Assembly: GCA_021292165.1 (NCBI GenBank)
Contig: CM037888.1
Span: forward strand, 26,883,041 to 26,947,040
DNA: 64,000 nucleotides
Direction of reading: 5' to 3'
Source: Shinisaurus crocodilurus
Lineage: Eukaryota > Chordata > Lepidosauria > Squamata > Shinisauridae
Shown: one piece after another, positions 10,883-20,830 of the stretch
Position numbering within the stretch: the stretch's first letter is position 1
Layout: every line of letters starts with the position of its first letter
Program-made: the position numbers and the translations under genes
Notes under the pieces: model-generated
Databases searched by the model: none
Seen by the model: the letters and a program-made list of their open reading frames with translations, nothing else
Told to the model about the DNA's origin: nothing

Positions 10883-10903
10883 TTGTGTGTGTGTGTGTGT
10901 GTG
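10883..10903. repeat. (TG)n microsatellite
   Basis: Ten TG/GT units. Confidence 0.9.
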
Positions 10904-11099
10904 AAATTTTCAGGCATGCAGTCCTCCACTTGAAGCCTGAAGAGGGTACATTCCAGAAACAGTTTTATCACATGATGAATTGTTTGTGTTAACTGGGTCT
11001 GTGAATCCCATACAAGCAGCACAAATCCTTCTCCATATAACCCAGTTTTGCCCCCAAGGTAGCACACCACAGGGCATCCCTCAAATGCAAGATGTCGAA

Positions 11100-11720
11100 G
11101 GAGATGCTTTGATAGTAGTCTGAACTCAATATTTAATTACTGTGTGATTTCTCCTTTCTGGACTTCAAAGCCAGATTCTGTATCAATACTTGCTCTGTTT
11201 ATCTGCATTGGGCTTTCAAGCTAAAAAAGAAAAAAAAAAAAAAAGAAATCACCATTCAGGAGCAATGATAAATATTTCATAAATGAGTAGCCGGAGGAGA
11301 AGCTTGTATTCTTTTCAGCAACCTCCTGCATAGTCAAAAAGCAGGCAAGCGTATTTCAAGAGTGTATTAATTTCAAATAATTTAAAAGAGATCATCTATC
11401 CATTTCCTTTGTTTGCATATCTGCATTGCCCAGTCAAAAACCAAGGCCAGATGACTCAGTTGTGTGATATTGTTGTATGGGATTTTGCTATCTTCCCTTT
11501 CATGCAATGTGCACAAGAGCTGTTCAAGGTGAATGGTAGGATTATCAAAAGACCAGTGACGTAAAGGCAAAGAAACCTTGACTTCTGATTATATTAGTTC
11601 AGCTCGAATTGACCTTCAATATATGACACTTTTGTTTTTGCAAATGGATGAGATAGCTGATGCCTTTTATTAGGCAAAACAAAAACCTAGCGCATCCCCA
11701 CATATGAATAGGAAGTTTCA
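11100..11720. other. Repeat-poor AT-rich block, candidate conserved non-coding DNA
   Basis: Apart from a short A-rich run near 11225-11245, this 600-base block has no recognisable repeat and contains many transcription-factor-like words: GCAATGATAAATATTTCATA, CCTTTGTTTGCATATCTGC, GATGACTCAG and CAGTGACGTAAAGG. The density suggests an enhancer-type element, but this is inference and no gene is attached. Confidence 0.25.
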
Positions 11721-12579
11721 AGGATGCTGTCTCCCCCCCCCCAATCCTCTTCAAATTAGAAAGACAATAGAAGGAGAGATACAGCTATGGGGGTCTTTCA
11801 TGGGTTTTTAGTCTGCCTGCCAACTTACAATATGCCACATAGAAGGAATGATGCCAAGGTTGTGGTGTGGGCATCTTTATCCTGTTAACGGCATGGATTT
11901 ATTACCGGTTGTGAATAATTTGGACCAGCACTCCACTGATGTAGTTTATGGCATGTGGTCAACCCATCTATTATCCTACGGGTCTTCAACTGCTCTATAA
12001 AATGGAGTATAGTGTCATTAAAGTGACTGAGCTCAAGTGTCTGTTTTTAATTATGTTTATCTCTATTTCTCTTTTATGCTTCCATTTTATGCATTCCACA
12101 TGGTTTCCTCCAGGCATGGACAATAGCTAAGTGGGGGCAGAAAGGTGGCTTAAGCATACTATAGAGGATCATTGCGTTCTGCAGAAGAGTACACTGCAGT
12201 TGGGCAGCAATTAAGGCCCTATATATCTTCATTTCCATACACACTCCTGATCCTTCAACCCCCCCCCTAAGATTTTTTTTTAACCTGGCCTGCTGTACAA
12301 GACCAAAGGTTGACCCACTCCAGTAACCTATTTCCCACAAAAGCTAGGTGGATGCCTCTGGGAGAACACAAATTAAAGCAATGGCATTCCCCTACGGTTT
12401 GTACTCTGCATATTTGGAAGTTTCCATTGAATGTCACTCTCTCCAACAGCAAATTAAGGTGCTGGGTGCTGATAGGATTGGACCCAAAATAGACCCACTG
12501 AGAAACAAGAGGAAAGTAGCAGCATGTTCAGCATATTCATCCTCATCCTCCCAAATTGGGCAAATGCCACGGGAAAAAA
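11721..12579. other. Intergenic DNA, nothing recognised
   Basis: Contains short C and T homopolymers and several small overlapping frames without domains. No RNA gene or exon boundary was supported. Confidence 0.4.
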
Positions 12580-12581
12580 TA

Positions 12582-13160
12582 GGGATGTGTGCGTGACTCG
12601 ATTGGGGGGTAGAAGAGGGGCGAACTCACCCCGCTCGTCCCCTGAGCCCCGCAAAACTTACCTTTCCCCGGCTCGGCACATCTCCCCGGAGAGGAGCCGG
12701 GGAGAGCTACTTCCGGGTCCCCGGCGCTGCGTTTTTTCTCATAATTACCATAGAAAACCACCTTAAAACGGCTGTGATTTGCTATTCGCGACCGTTTTAA
12801 GGCGGTTTTCTATGGTATTTACATGAAAAACGCAGCGCCGGGGACTCGGAAGTGACGCAACAGGTCCTGGTGCTGTGCCAGGAAGTGATGCGACAGGACC
12901 CCGGTGCTGCGTTTTTCATGTAAATACCATAGAAAACCACCTTAAAACGGCCACAAATAGCAAATCGCGGCTTTTTAAAGGTGATTTTCTATGGTATTTA
13001 CGTGAAAAACGCAGTGCCAGGGTCCCGTCGCATCACTTCCTGGCACAGCGCTGGGACCCATCGCATCACTTCCAGGCTCCAGAAAGTCCACCGGGAGCCC
13101 CGCTGCCGCCGCAAGACGTATCGAGCAGTGGGAGTGCTCACTGAGCACCCGGCGAGCACA
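12582..13160. mobile_element. CpG-rich fold-back element with two tandem hairpins, family C1
   Basis: Starts GGGATGTGTGCGTGACTCG after TA, as at 19098. Hairpin one (12711-12852) pairs CTTCCGGGTCCCCGGCGCTG with AGCGCCGGGGACTCGGAAGT and TACCATAGAAAACC with GGTTTTCTATGGTA. Hairpin two (about 12885-13037) repeats the same arms. The loops contain CTGTGATTTGCTATTCGCG and similar words. GC and CpG content are far above the surroundings. No coding frame is credible. The right end is uncertain. Confidence 0.65.
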
Positions 13161-13227
13161 GAAAAAGGTGTGTGTACAAAAACAGCCCAATGAAGACTGA
13201 GCAAAGAAAAACTAAAAACTGCTTGGG

Positions 13228-14849
13228 GATTTTAAAAACATAAGGAGAGCCCATCTAGTCAAGGGCCCATCTAGGCAAACATTCTGTTCACACAGAAGCC
13301 AACCAGCTGCCCACAGGAAACCCACAAGCAGGACATGAGTGCAACAGCACCCTCCCACCCTTGATCCCCAGCAACTGGTGTACATAGGCATACCATCTCT
13401 GATACTGGAGGTAGCATACACAGCCATCAGGACTAGTAGCCATTGATACCCTTCTCCTCCATGAATTTGTCCAATCCCCTTTTAAAGCCGGCCCAAGTTG
13501 TGGCCATAACAACATCTTGTGGAAGTGAATTCCATAGTTTTGTGGAAGAAGGACTTCCTTTTATCTGTCCTGAATCTCCCACCAATCAGCTTCATGGGAT
13601 GACCCCTGGGTTCTAGTATTATGAGAGAGGGAGAAAAATGTCTCCCTATCTATTTTGCCCACACCATGCCTAATTTTGTACACTTCTATCATGCCTCCCT
13701 TATTCACCTTCTTTTCTTAGCTACACAATCCCAGATGTTGCTACCTTTCCTCATAGGGGAGTTGCTCCAGCCTCTTGATCATTTTAGTTGCCCTTTTCTG
13801 CAGTTTTTCCAAGTCTACAATACCTGATTTTAGGTGCAGTTACCAGAACTGTACACAGTATTCTAAGTGTGGTTGCACCATAGATTTCTATAAGGAGAGT
13901 ATGATATTGGCAGTTTTATTTTCAATTACTTTCCCAATTATGCCTAACATGGAGTTTGTCTTTTTCACAGCAGCCACACACTGGGCTGACATTTTCATCA
14001 ACCCCAAGATCTCTTTCTTGGTCAATCACCACTAGCTCAGATCTCATCAGTTTATACTTGAAGTTGGGATTTTTTGCCCCAACTTTTATCACTTTACACT
14101 TGCTTACACTGAATCACATTTGCCATTTTGAATGCCCATTCTCCCAGTTTGGAGAGATCCTTTTGTAGCTCCTCACAATCCCTTTTTGTTTTAACCACCC
14201 GAAATAATTTGATATTATCAACAAACTTGGCCATATCACTGCTTGCTCCTAATTCCAGATCATTTATGAATAAGTTGAAAAGCATTGGTCCCAATTCAGA
14301 TCCCTGTGATACCCCAATGTTTACATCCCTCCATTGGGAGAAGTTACCATTTATTTCTACTCTCTGCTTTCTGTTCCTTAACCAGTTACTGATCCATAAG
14401 AGGATCTCTCCTCTTATTCCATGACTGCTAAATTTGCTCAGGAGTCTTTGGTGAGGGACTTTGTCAAAAGCCTTTTGGAAGTCCAAGTAAACAATGTCTA
14501 CTGGATCACCACTGTCCACATGTTTATTGACATTCCCAAAGGACTGAAAAAGGTTAGTGAGACAGGACTTACCTTTGCAGAAGCCATATTGATTCTTTCT
14601 CAGCAGGGCTTGTCCTTCTATACACTTTACTAAGTTTATCTTTAAATGCTTTCAACCAGTTTACCCTGCTCAGATGTTAAATTGACCGGCCTGTGATTGC
14701 CTGGATCCCATTTTAAAAATTGGTGTTACATTGGCCATTCTCCAATCCTCTGGTACAGAGGACATGTTACATATTTTTATTAGAAGAGCAATAATGTCAT
14801 ATTTGAGTTCTTAAAGAATTCTAGGATGGATACCATCCGGGCCTGGTGA
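13228..14849 (-). mobile_element. CR1-type LINE, 3' part (continues at 15985-16195)
   Basis: Minus-strand LINE whose 3' untranslated end lies at 13228-13430. It reads as the familiar reptilian CR1 text (on the plus strand AACATAAGGAGAGCCCATCT, AGCCATTGATACCCTTCTCC, AATTTGTCCAATCCCC). Upstream it encodes the reverse transcriptase described separately. The copy is 5'-truncated near 16195 and interrupted by a solo LTR at 14855-15979. Inactive, with multiple frame breaks. Confidence 0.85.
13440..14790 (-). pseudogene. CR1 reverse transcriptase remnant (ORF2)
   Basis: The longest open piece is 14094-14519. It carries reverse-transcriptase block 2 (VDIVYLDFQKAFDKVPH), then LLWISNWLRNRKQRVEINGN and a degenerate GVSQGSELGPMLF block, where the family norm is GVPQGSVLGP. 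The catalytic F/YADD box is replaced by FVDN, so the polymerase site is lost. Further 3', text for the C-terminal region appears in other frames, ending in a block with FRTDKRKSFF near 13560-13600. The upstream part (14520-14790) keeps a CLTNLF motif. The enzyme would drive target-primed reverse transcription of the LINE and perhaps of CR1-tailed SINEs. Confidence 0.85.
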
Positions 14850-15270
14850 TTTATTGTGGAGAAAGCCAACCTAAGCCCCCCTGCCTGACACACACACACT
14901 CACCAAGGAGGGGGGAAGGAGACCCGGGGGGGGGGGGAGACAGCCAGTCTCCACAGATGACAAAGGGGACAAACAACATCTGCATAGAATCACCCCAGGG
15001 GGGAAGGCAGGAAGCATCCCCAGGTTTGTCAATGCTCTTGCATTTCAGCCCCATCTACATAAGACTTGAATACCTCTCCAGAGCAGACACTTTGGCACCC
15101 CTAAGAATTGGCCACTCAACACCATAGGATGGGACCATTAAGCAAGTGGCTTCAAAGGGACCCCATCCCACCGGGGGAGGGCATCACCCCACCTGACCCA
15201 AAAGGCCGCCCCTCAGGGAGGGTGTCAACCCACCTGATCACGGAGGGAGGGGCTACCTGAAACACCAAGG

Positions 15271-15278
15271 TATAAAAC
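15271..15278 (+). promoter_or_regulatory. TATA box of the solo LTR
   Basis: CCAAGGTATAAAACACCCTG, about 415 bases into the LTR. It would place the U3/R boundary near 15300. Confidence 0.5.
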
Positions 15279-15460
15279 ACCCTGCACAAGGGAACTGGGT
15301 TGTTGGACCTGATCAACAATGTTGCCCCATGCCTGGGGTAAGAGAACGAAGGATCAGCAACCCCGGGTAGCCACACCCGGCACGCTCCAGCTAGCTGAAA
15401 TCACTGGTTGCTTGGGTTGACCGGACCCCCGGGAAACCAAGCTGAAATCACTCACAAGCC

Positions 15461-15660
15461 ACTTGGGTAGACCGGACCTCCGCCGGGAACCCAGCTAGCC
15501 GCTTGGGTAGACCGGACCTCCGCCGGGAACCCAGCTAGCCGCTTGGGTAGACCGGGCCTCCGCTGGGAACCCAGCTAGCCGCTTGGGTAGACCGGGCCTC
15601 CGCCGGGAACCCAGCTAGCCGCTTGGGTAGACCGGGCCTCTGCCGGGAACCCAGCTAGCA
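15461..15660. repeat. 40-bp minisatellite inside the LTR
   Basis: Five contiguous 40-base units starting at 15461, 15501, 15541, 15581 and 15621. Each reads GCTTGGGTAGACCGG(A/G)CCTC then CGCCGGGAACCCAGCTAGCC, with only a few substitutions. Diverged half-units flank the array at about 15408-15460 and 15661-15710. It lies between the TATA box and the poly(A) signal, so it would be in the transcribed R region. Confidence 0.95.
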
Positions 15661-15818
15661 GCGTGTGGTTGACCGGGCCTCTGCTGGGACCCGAGCTGAA
15701 CTAACTAGCTGAGAGCCCTGAAATCACGGTGTCCTTAAGACTTCTTGCTTGCTACTTTGTACCGTACTGATAAGCTGTATTGCTGGCGTGTGTCTGGGTT
15801 TGTGAAGGTAATGTTGTA

Positions 15819-15824
15819 AATAAA
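15819..15824 (+). terminator. Poly(A) signal of the solo LTR
   Basis: AATAAA in GTTGTAAATAAACTTG, 550 bases after the TATA box, followed by a T-rich stretch. Expected to end the R region. Confidence 0.45.
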
Positions 15825-15984
15825 CTTGTTTTCTAAAAGATACTTCTGTGGCTATAAGTTATCCCTTTGTTCTGGGCTAAGGGTGATAGTCGTTGGGGAT
15901 CTCGGAGAAGGCCGCCCCAGGACTCGCTACCCCCTTAGCATTGAACCCACGCAGAAGACCAGGTTGTCGGTCTTCCACTTTTAT

Positions 15985-16195
15985 TAACTTTCAATTTGTC
16001 AATAAGGCGGAGAACTTCATCTTTTGTCTCCACTATTTGCCTCAGTTCCTCAGACTCCCTTCCTGAATCATCAGTTCAGGTGCAGGTATCTGTCTTATAT
16101 CTTCTGCAGTGAATAGATGAAAAGAATTCATTCAGCTTCTCCACAATCTCCTTATCTCCCTTTAGTAGTCCTTTAACTCCATTATCATATTTTAT
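15985..16195 (-). mobile_element. CR1-type LINE, 5' fragment of the interrupted copy
   Basis: TAACTTTCAATTTGTCAATA and ACTATTTGCCTCAGTTCCTC continue the CR1 reverse-transcriptase text seen on the other side of the LTR. Identity is lost in an AT-rich run after CTTTAACTCCATTATC, which marks the 5' truncation point. Confidence 0.8.
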
Positions 16196-16569
16196 CATAT
16201 TTATAATCATATATTTTAATATATTAAGCAGTATAAAAGAGTATTATAAATAAATACATCCTAAATCAAACTGGGGAGAAGTTGAAATGGAATGGATTAT
16301 CCTGGAGGAAGACATGGCTGGCTGGAATCCTGCACTGGAGCACTACTGTTAAGGGTTGAGGGTATTCTGCAACATTTTGCCACAGATCCCACTTGTCATG
16401 GTTCAGAGACTTTGAAAGATATGCCCTCCAGAATGTGTCTCCCAACCCTTTTTAAAGCCATCACTCCGTTATGTGGTCGCAAATTTCATAAGTTAATTAT
16501 GTGTTGTGCAAAGGTTGCCAGTCCTGAATCCATTACCAATCAGCTGTCTCAGGCAAAGGTCTTTTTGCT

Positions 16570-16672
16570 AGCCTCACTACCTGAGATCCATTTAACTAGA
16601 GATGCTGCTGAGGATTGAACCCTGGACCTCCTGCCTGCAAAGCATGTGCTCTCACACTCCGCAATGGCCCCT
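16570..16672 (-). mobile_element. tRNA-derived SINE head
   Basis: On the minus strand a diverged A-box region precedes GCATGCTTTGCAGGCAGG-type sequence, then the B box GGTTCAATCC (here GGGTTCAATCCTCAG). This is the head of the SINE family whose fuller copies are at 35403-35597 and 43752-43938. Confidence 0.65.
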
Positions 16673-16795
16673 TTCCTCAGGGTAATGCTTCTGGCTTCAA
16701 GGCTGGGGTTACCCAGAGGGCAAGCTGACGGTTTTCTCATTGCAGCTCCCTACTGCAGAACTAGTATTCCAGCATGCACACCGTTGGCTTGTCAT

Positions 16796-16833
16796 CTGTG
16801 TGTGTGTGTGTGTGTGTGTGTGTCTGTGTGTGT
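16796..16833. repeat. (TG)n microsatellite
   Basis: About 18 TG units with a few interruptions. Confidence 0.9.
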
Positions 16834-16956
16834 CTGCCTGTCTATCTATGCTGAAAAGCATAGATATTCATTTGAGAAACAAAGAATAAAGTGTTCTTAA
16901 AATTGCTTACTCTTTAGTTGACATGTAAATAGTGTGCTGAGGTTTAGGTAGATTTT

Positions 16957-16957
<1 letters not shown>

Positions 16958-16986
<29 letters not shown>
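16958..16986. repeat. (AC)n microsatellite
   Basis: Fourteen AC units. Confidence 0.95.
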
Positions 16987-16991
<5 letters not shown>

Positions 16992-17009
16992 AAAATATTC
17001 CTACACAAA

Positions 17010-17098
17010 GGATGCAATACTATGCCCACTTACCTGGGAGTAAACCTCACTGAAATAAATGGGACTTGCTTCCAAGTAGACCTATATAAGACTGCTAA
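17010..17098. mobile_element. Harbinger-like palindromic MITE, family H2
   Basis: GATGCAATACTATGCCCACT, TACCTGGGAGTAAACCTC, then the mirror GGGACTTGCTTCCAAGTAG and a decayed right end. Older than the copies in the right third of the window. Confidence 0.6.
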
Positions 17099-17123
17099 GG
17101 TTAGCCAAATCTTCAGGATACAG

Positions 17124-17127
<4 letters not shown>

Positions 17128-17175
<48 letters not shown>
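17128..17175. repeat. (CT)n microsatellite
   Basis: About 24 CT units ending in a C run. Confidence 0.95.
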
Positions 17176-17177
<2 letters not shown>

Positions 17178-17859
17178 CCCCCTTTGTTGTTGTTTTTAAT
17201 CACTGCATTTATTTCTTTTCTCTCTTCCCCCTCCCAGGACAGCTGTGACCATCTCTCGTCAAACTCTTGTGTCACTGCTGTTCAGCCCAAATGTAAGTGA
17301 TATGATTAAAGAACATGGCATCTTGTATAATCGGTTGTAATCATTATCTAAGGAGCGAGGGGGGAGGTTGCGAGAACATGACACAAGAGCGGCAACACCA
17401 GCAGCATCTGCTTTGGACTGACACATCGCTTGAGCTCTCCAGGATGGAAACATGGGGGAAGGGGAGGAGAATGGGTCTGTAAACTCGCCTTGGCTAATGC
17501 CATGCTGCTGACGTGAACATCTTGTGTTGCTAGCTAGGCTTCTTAAAGGCCCAAAGATTAAACGTGTCCTGTAAAGTTCATGCTGTGCTTTCGTCCACCT
17601 GTGCCTCCAATATGGGATATGTTGGCCTTAGGGGACCTTCGCCACTTTCACTGACCCCTTTGGGAAACAGGTCTAAAATATCCCCGCAGCCAGTGAAAGG
17701 CATGGTGATCATCAGCGGAGTGAGCACGTATGTGAACCAGAGCTTCTAAACTAGTCCTCTGGTTTCTCCAAGGGCAAGGAAAGCCATCCTACAGAGGTGT
17801 GTGAGCTGTTGCTAGCGGGGGCGGGGTGGGGGTGTATAGGTCCTCACTCAAGTTTGGCC
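17176..17859. other. Unique-looking intergenic DNA
   Basis: Includes AAATGTAAGTGATATGATTA and CTTGTATAATCGGTTGTAAT near 17290-17345, which look repeat-free and moderately AT-rich. No gene was supported. Confidence 0.3.
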
Positions 17860-18197
17860 AGGGTGGCCAAGTAGGCGTCACCAAAAAAGAGGATGGAAGA
17901 GGACCCCAATTTGTGTAACATTTGCATAGGCTAATTGTAGGTGCAAATTTAGAAGTCAAGCCTATAATTTAAATAGAAATAGGATACTTCTCACTATAGT
18001 GGAGAAGACTGAGTAGGTGACCTGTGGAATCTGCGGTCTGGGTGCCAACCGTTAATGTGCAAGTTCAAGGCCCCTACTGGCTCTGCCTCCTGATGATCCT
18101 TTCACATTAAACTAGACTTGGTAGGGACACCTCTTCAAATGGAGGACACCTTCAAATAGAAGACTACCCTCTGTCATGTAGAACACCTGGCCACCCT
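17860..18197 (-). mobile_element. Non-autonomous TIR element, family T1 copy 3
   Basis: Perfect 10-base ends AGGGTGGCCA and TGGCCACCCT. The interior carries CACCAAAAAAGAGGATGG and GGACACCTTCAAATAGAAG, matching the other T1 copies in reverse orientation. Confidence 0.7.
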
Positions 18198-18402
18198 GCC
18201 TTTGGCAGCTCAGGATCTGAGTGCCTCTTGAGTGGAGCCAAGCAGGGATGAATGGCTCTGTCAGTTTGGGTTCCTCTCCATTTATTATTTTTCCAGTCTT
18301 AAGTTCGGTTCATCTCAAACTCTGAGAACTTTTTCAGTCTTAAGTTTGGTTTGTCCGGAGCTTTGAGAATTTTTCAAGTTTGTATGGAAATTCGCATGCA
18401 TG

Positions 18403-18431
18403 CATGCATATATATATATATATATATATAT
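18403..18431. repeat. (GCAT)n-(AT)n microsatellite
   Basis: A short ATGC run followed by about ten AT units. Confidence 0.9.
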
Positions 18432-18680
18432 GCCTAGTATACACATCTTTGTGAGCATTATATCCCTAATATAATGCCTTATTAACATGATTTCCCCTAA
18501 CATATGCATTTCTGTATGCTTCCCCCCCCCCCATTGGAGAACTGCACTGCAAAATTCGTAGAACTGCAAATTTTGAAGGCTAACTGAGTTTTGGTTTGCA
18601 TAGCGGTTTGAAAGTGTGAAACTTGGTAAGTTCACATTAAATGTGACCTGAACAAATCTCTCCCCCAACCCTAGAGTGGG

Positions 18681-19089
18681 AGACATGTGGTGTGTCTGCC
18701 AACTGATCTGTTTCTGTTTTCGCTTTAATGCAACATGAGTGGGGATTGAATTTGATCAGAGAAGTGCGGGGGGGGGAGTGGGAAGGAAGAGGACTTTAAC
18801 ACTTACCCACTCAAGCCATTTTCCTGATCAAGATCACACTCAAGCTACTTTCCCAACAGCAGGGGGAAAGATACTGAGTCTACATATTTCCTTGCATGAA
18901 CATAAGCAGATTTGAGATGGTGACTTCTAATGTGCAAATGGCCTGTAGGAAAAGGATTAAGCATTCCCTCCCCCTTCCTACTGCTGGCTCAATCAAATTC
19001 AGAAAGAGCTTCCTCCGCCTCCGCCCCCGCCCCCGGTCAGCTGCATTAAAGTAAAAACAAAACTGTCAGGAGACACTCCACACATGTCT
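18681..19089. mobile_element. 409-bp TIR element
   Basis: The left end AGACATGTGGTGTGTCTG pairs with the right end AGGAGACACTCCACACATGTCT. Inner arms CTGTTTTCGCTTTAATGCA and CTGCATTAAAGTAAAAACA extend the inverted repeat. The interior has no frame. Superfamily unknown. Confidence 0.5.
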
Positions 19090-19097
19090 TGCATCTA

Positions 19098-19463
19098 GGG
19101 ATGTATGTGAAGCTCGGGGGGGAACTCCGTGAAATCGCGGAGCTCGACCCCCCCGAACCCCCGCGCGACCAACCTTCCTCCACTTGACGCACCCTGCGAG
19201 TTTCCAGGACCCTGAAGTGACGCAACGGGGATCCTGTCGTGTCACTTCCAGGTACCTGGCGCTGTGTTTTTAACGTAGATACCAGGGCAACCCACCTAAA
19301 ATGGCAGCGATTTGCCATGCCGTCGTGTCACTTCTGGGTCCAGGAATTCGCGGGGAGTTCAGACGTGCGTGCGGGGTGATCGGGAACACCCCCGCGAAAA
19401 ATAGGTAAGGCCGATGAACGCGTGAACACCCTCTCGCGCAAAAAACTGGTTCTCCCACATCCC
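19098..19463. mobile_element. CpG-rich TA-flanked MITE, family C1 copy 2
   Basis: TA-GGGATGTATGTGAAG opens and TTCTCCCACATCCC-TA closes it. The interior GAAGTGACGCAACGGGGATC, CTGGCGCTGTGTTTTTAACG and ATGGCAGCGATTTGCCATGC is shared with 12582-13160. TA flanks suggest a Tc1/mariner-type duplication. Confidence 0.6.
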
Positions 19464-20231
19464 TACTTGCATCATGTTTGATTTGGCCTTGAGAAAGTGA
19501 CTTGGCTCGCATGACATGAGAACCCACCATGGGCAGTGAGCCGTGGTTGGTTGTGATGTCATCCGAACCCAGCCCAGTTTACCCATGGTGCCTTATTTTT
19601 TTTCCATACAAGCCACCCTGAGAACCCATGGGCTGTTCCAGGGGTGGTTTTACCCATGGTGGGTTGTTGTGTCATCCAAACCTGGGCAACCAATCCCGCC
19701 ATGAGTAAGATCCAGCGGCCAGCAAAGCACTCGGCAAGAGTGGCAAAAAAAACCCAACCCTTGCCACTCTTCCTGAGCTTGCCCTGCCCACCACCAGTGC
19801 CAGCTGCACCACCAGTGCCAGCTGCACCACAAGTGCCCAAGCAGCACTTGGGGGGGCTGGCACTGGCTTCCCCTATTCCCTGCCCTGATCAAGAGCCATT
19901 TTTGAATCCCCGTGGCTTTTTGCATTATTATTTTTTTACAGCTGCCTTTCGCGATCCCTGTTTTGACAGCCCCTTCAAATTGCCCAAATGGCACCTCAGA
20001 GGGGCTGTCCATGGCTAGCAAACATTTTTTTTAAAAAAATCCCCCTCCAATTTTCACAAATATTTGCAAAAAAATGTAAAAGAAGAAAAATACAGCCACA
20101 CTTGCACAACTGTGCTCGAGCGTAATTGCACGAGTGAGGAAATCAGGAGCTTCGGTTGGACAATGTCAGGAGTGGGGGTGCCAACCCTGGACATTGAACC
20201 AAAGAGGGTCCAAAGAGGGCCCCCCCCTTTG

Positions 20232-20277
20232 GTTCGGTTTGGCAGCTGTCAAAAGGCGAGCTGTCAAGCCAAACCGA
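20232..20277. repeat. Short hairpin
   Basis: TTCGGTTTGGCAGCTGTC pairs with GCTGTCAAGCCAAACCGAA around a 9-base loop. It is probably the centre of a decayed fold-back. Confidence 0.7.
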
Positions 20278-20465
20278 AGGTGCAAGTGATCTTTGCTCAC
20301 AAAAAGGGGGTGGTGGGATTTACACCTTTCATGGCAAGAGCCTCTTTTTCTTATTTTCTTATTTTCTTTTTTGCCTTGATAGTCCTCAGGGTGATGCCCA
20401 TTTTGCACTTTCCCCCCGAGACTCTAGGTGCTCAAGAAAGTGCAAAAATGCACCCCCTTTTCTGT

Positions 20466-20468
<3 letters not shown>

Positions 20469-20498
<30 letters not shown>
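20469..20498. repeat. (GA)n microsatellite
   Basis: About 14 GA units. Confidence 0.9.
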
Positions 20499-20501
<3 letters not shown>

Positions 20502-20595
20502 AGAGTGACAGAAAGAGAAAAGGGGTGCCCCGCCCACTGCCAACATGTGGCCCTCCAACAGATTACCCATGAGGGAATGCAGCCCTCAACAGAAA

Positions 20596-20646
20596 AATGT
20601 TGGCCATGTTTTTAATGCACGAAAAAGTCGTGCATTAAAAACATGG
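20596..20646. repeat. Perfect hairpin at L2 junction
   Basis: GCCATGTTTTTAATGCACGA and TCGTGCATTAAAAACATGGC are exact inverted complements around a 5-base loop. The second arm belongs to the L2 tail, so the first arm is a local inverted duplication of it. Confidence 0.8.
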
Positions 20647-20830
20647 CTGTTCAGGCGGGAATATGGGGTGGGTTAGGTTTTTAATGAGAATTTTTTATAT
20701 TGTTTTAATTATTATATTTTATTGTGTTGTTTTGCTGTGTTTTAATTGTACATCGCCCAGGGTGGCCGGGTGACCGGCCAGATGGGCGATTGATAAATAT
20801 AATAAATAACTAAATAAATAAATAAATAAG
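20622..20830 (+). mobile_element. L2-type LINE 3' end
   Basis: GGCGGGAATATGGGGTGGGT encodes the REYGVG-stop ending also seen at 26928-27269. After it come GTTTTAATTGTACATCGCCC, AGGGTGGCCGGGTG and a (TAAA)n tail. Only the last codons and the 3' untranslated region remain. Confidence 0.75.

Larger units (their letters stand above)
14855..15979. mobile_element. Solo LTR inserted in the CR1 LINE
   Basis: Sequence from TGTGGAGAAAGCC to GTCTTCCACT interrupts the CR1 text, which resumes exactly after it. The flanks both read TTTAT (14850-14854, 15980-15984), a 5-bp target duplication. The ends TGTGGA and TCCACT are a near-inverted pair, so the last base may have mutated from A. It contains one TATA box and one AATAAA in LTR order on the plus strand, so it is probably plus-oriented. 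No gag, pol or env sequence flanks it, so the interior was lost by LTR recombination. The class (retroviral or Gypsy-like) is not decided. Confidence 0.75.

Noticed and set aside
15461..15660. CRISPR-like array
   Set aside because: The 40-base units are contiguous with no spacers, in a eukaryotic LTR. It is a minisatellite.
14855..15979. Intact endogenous retrovirus
   Set aside because: Only one LTR is present, with CR1 LINE on both sides and no internal coding sequence.
18315..18686. 123-residue minus-strand protein
   Set aside because: Contains an Ile-Tyr run from the AT repeat and dispersed repeat text; not a gene.
19644..20021. Overlapping 123-124-residue proteins on both strands
   Set aside because: Arise from a short GC-rich tandem (CCAGTGCCAGCTGCACCA). 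No domain or splice support.
20064..20615. 183-residue plus-strand protein
   Set aside because: Includes a hairpin and a GA repeat translated as Arg-Glu runs. No domain.
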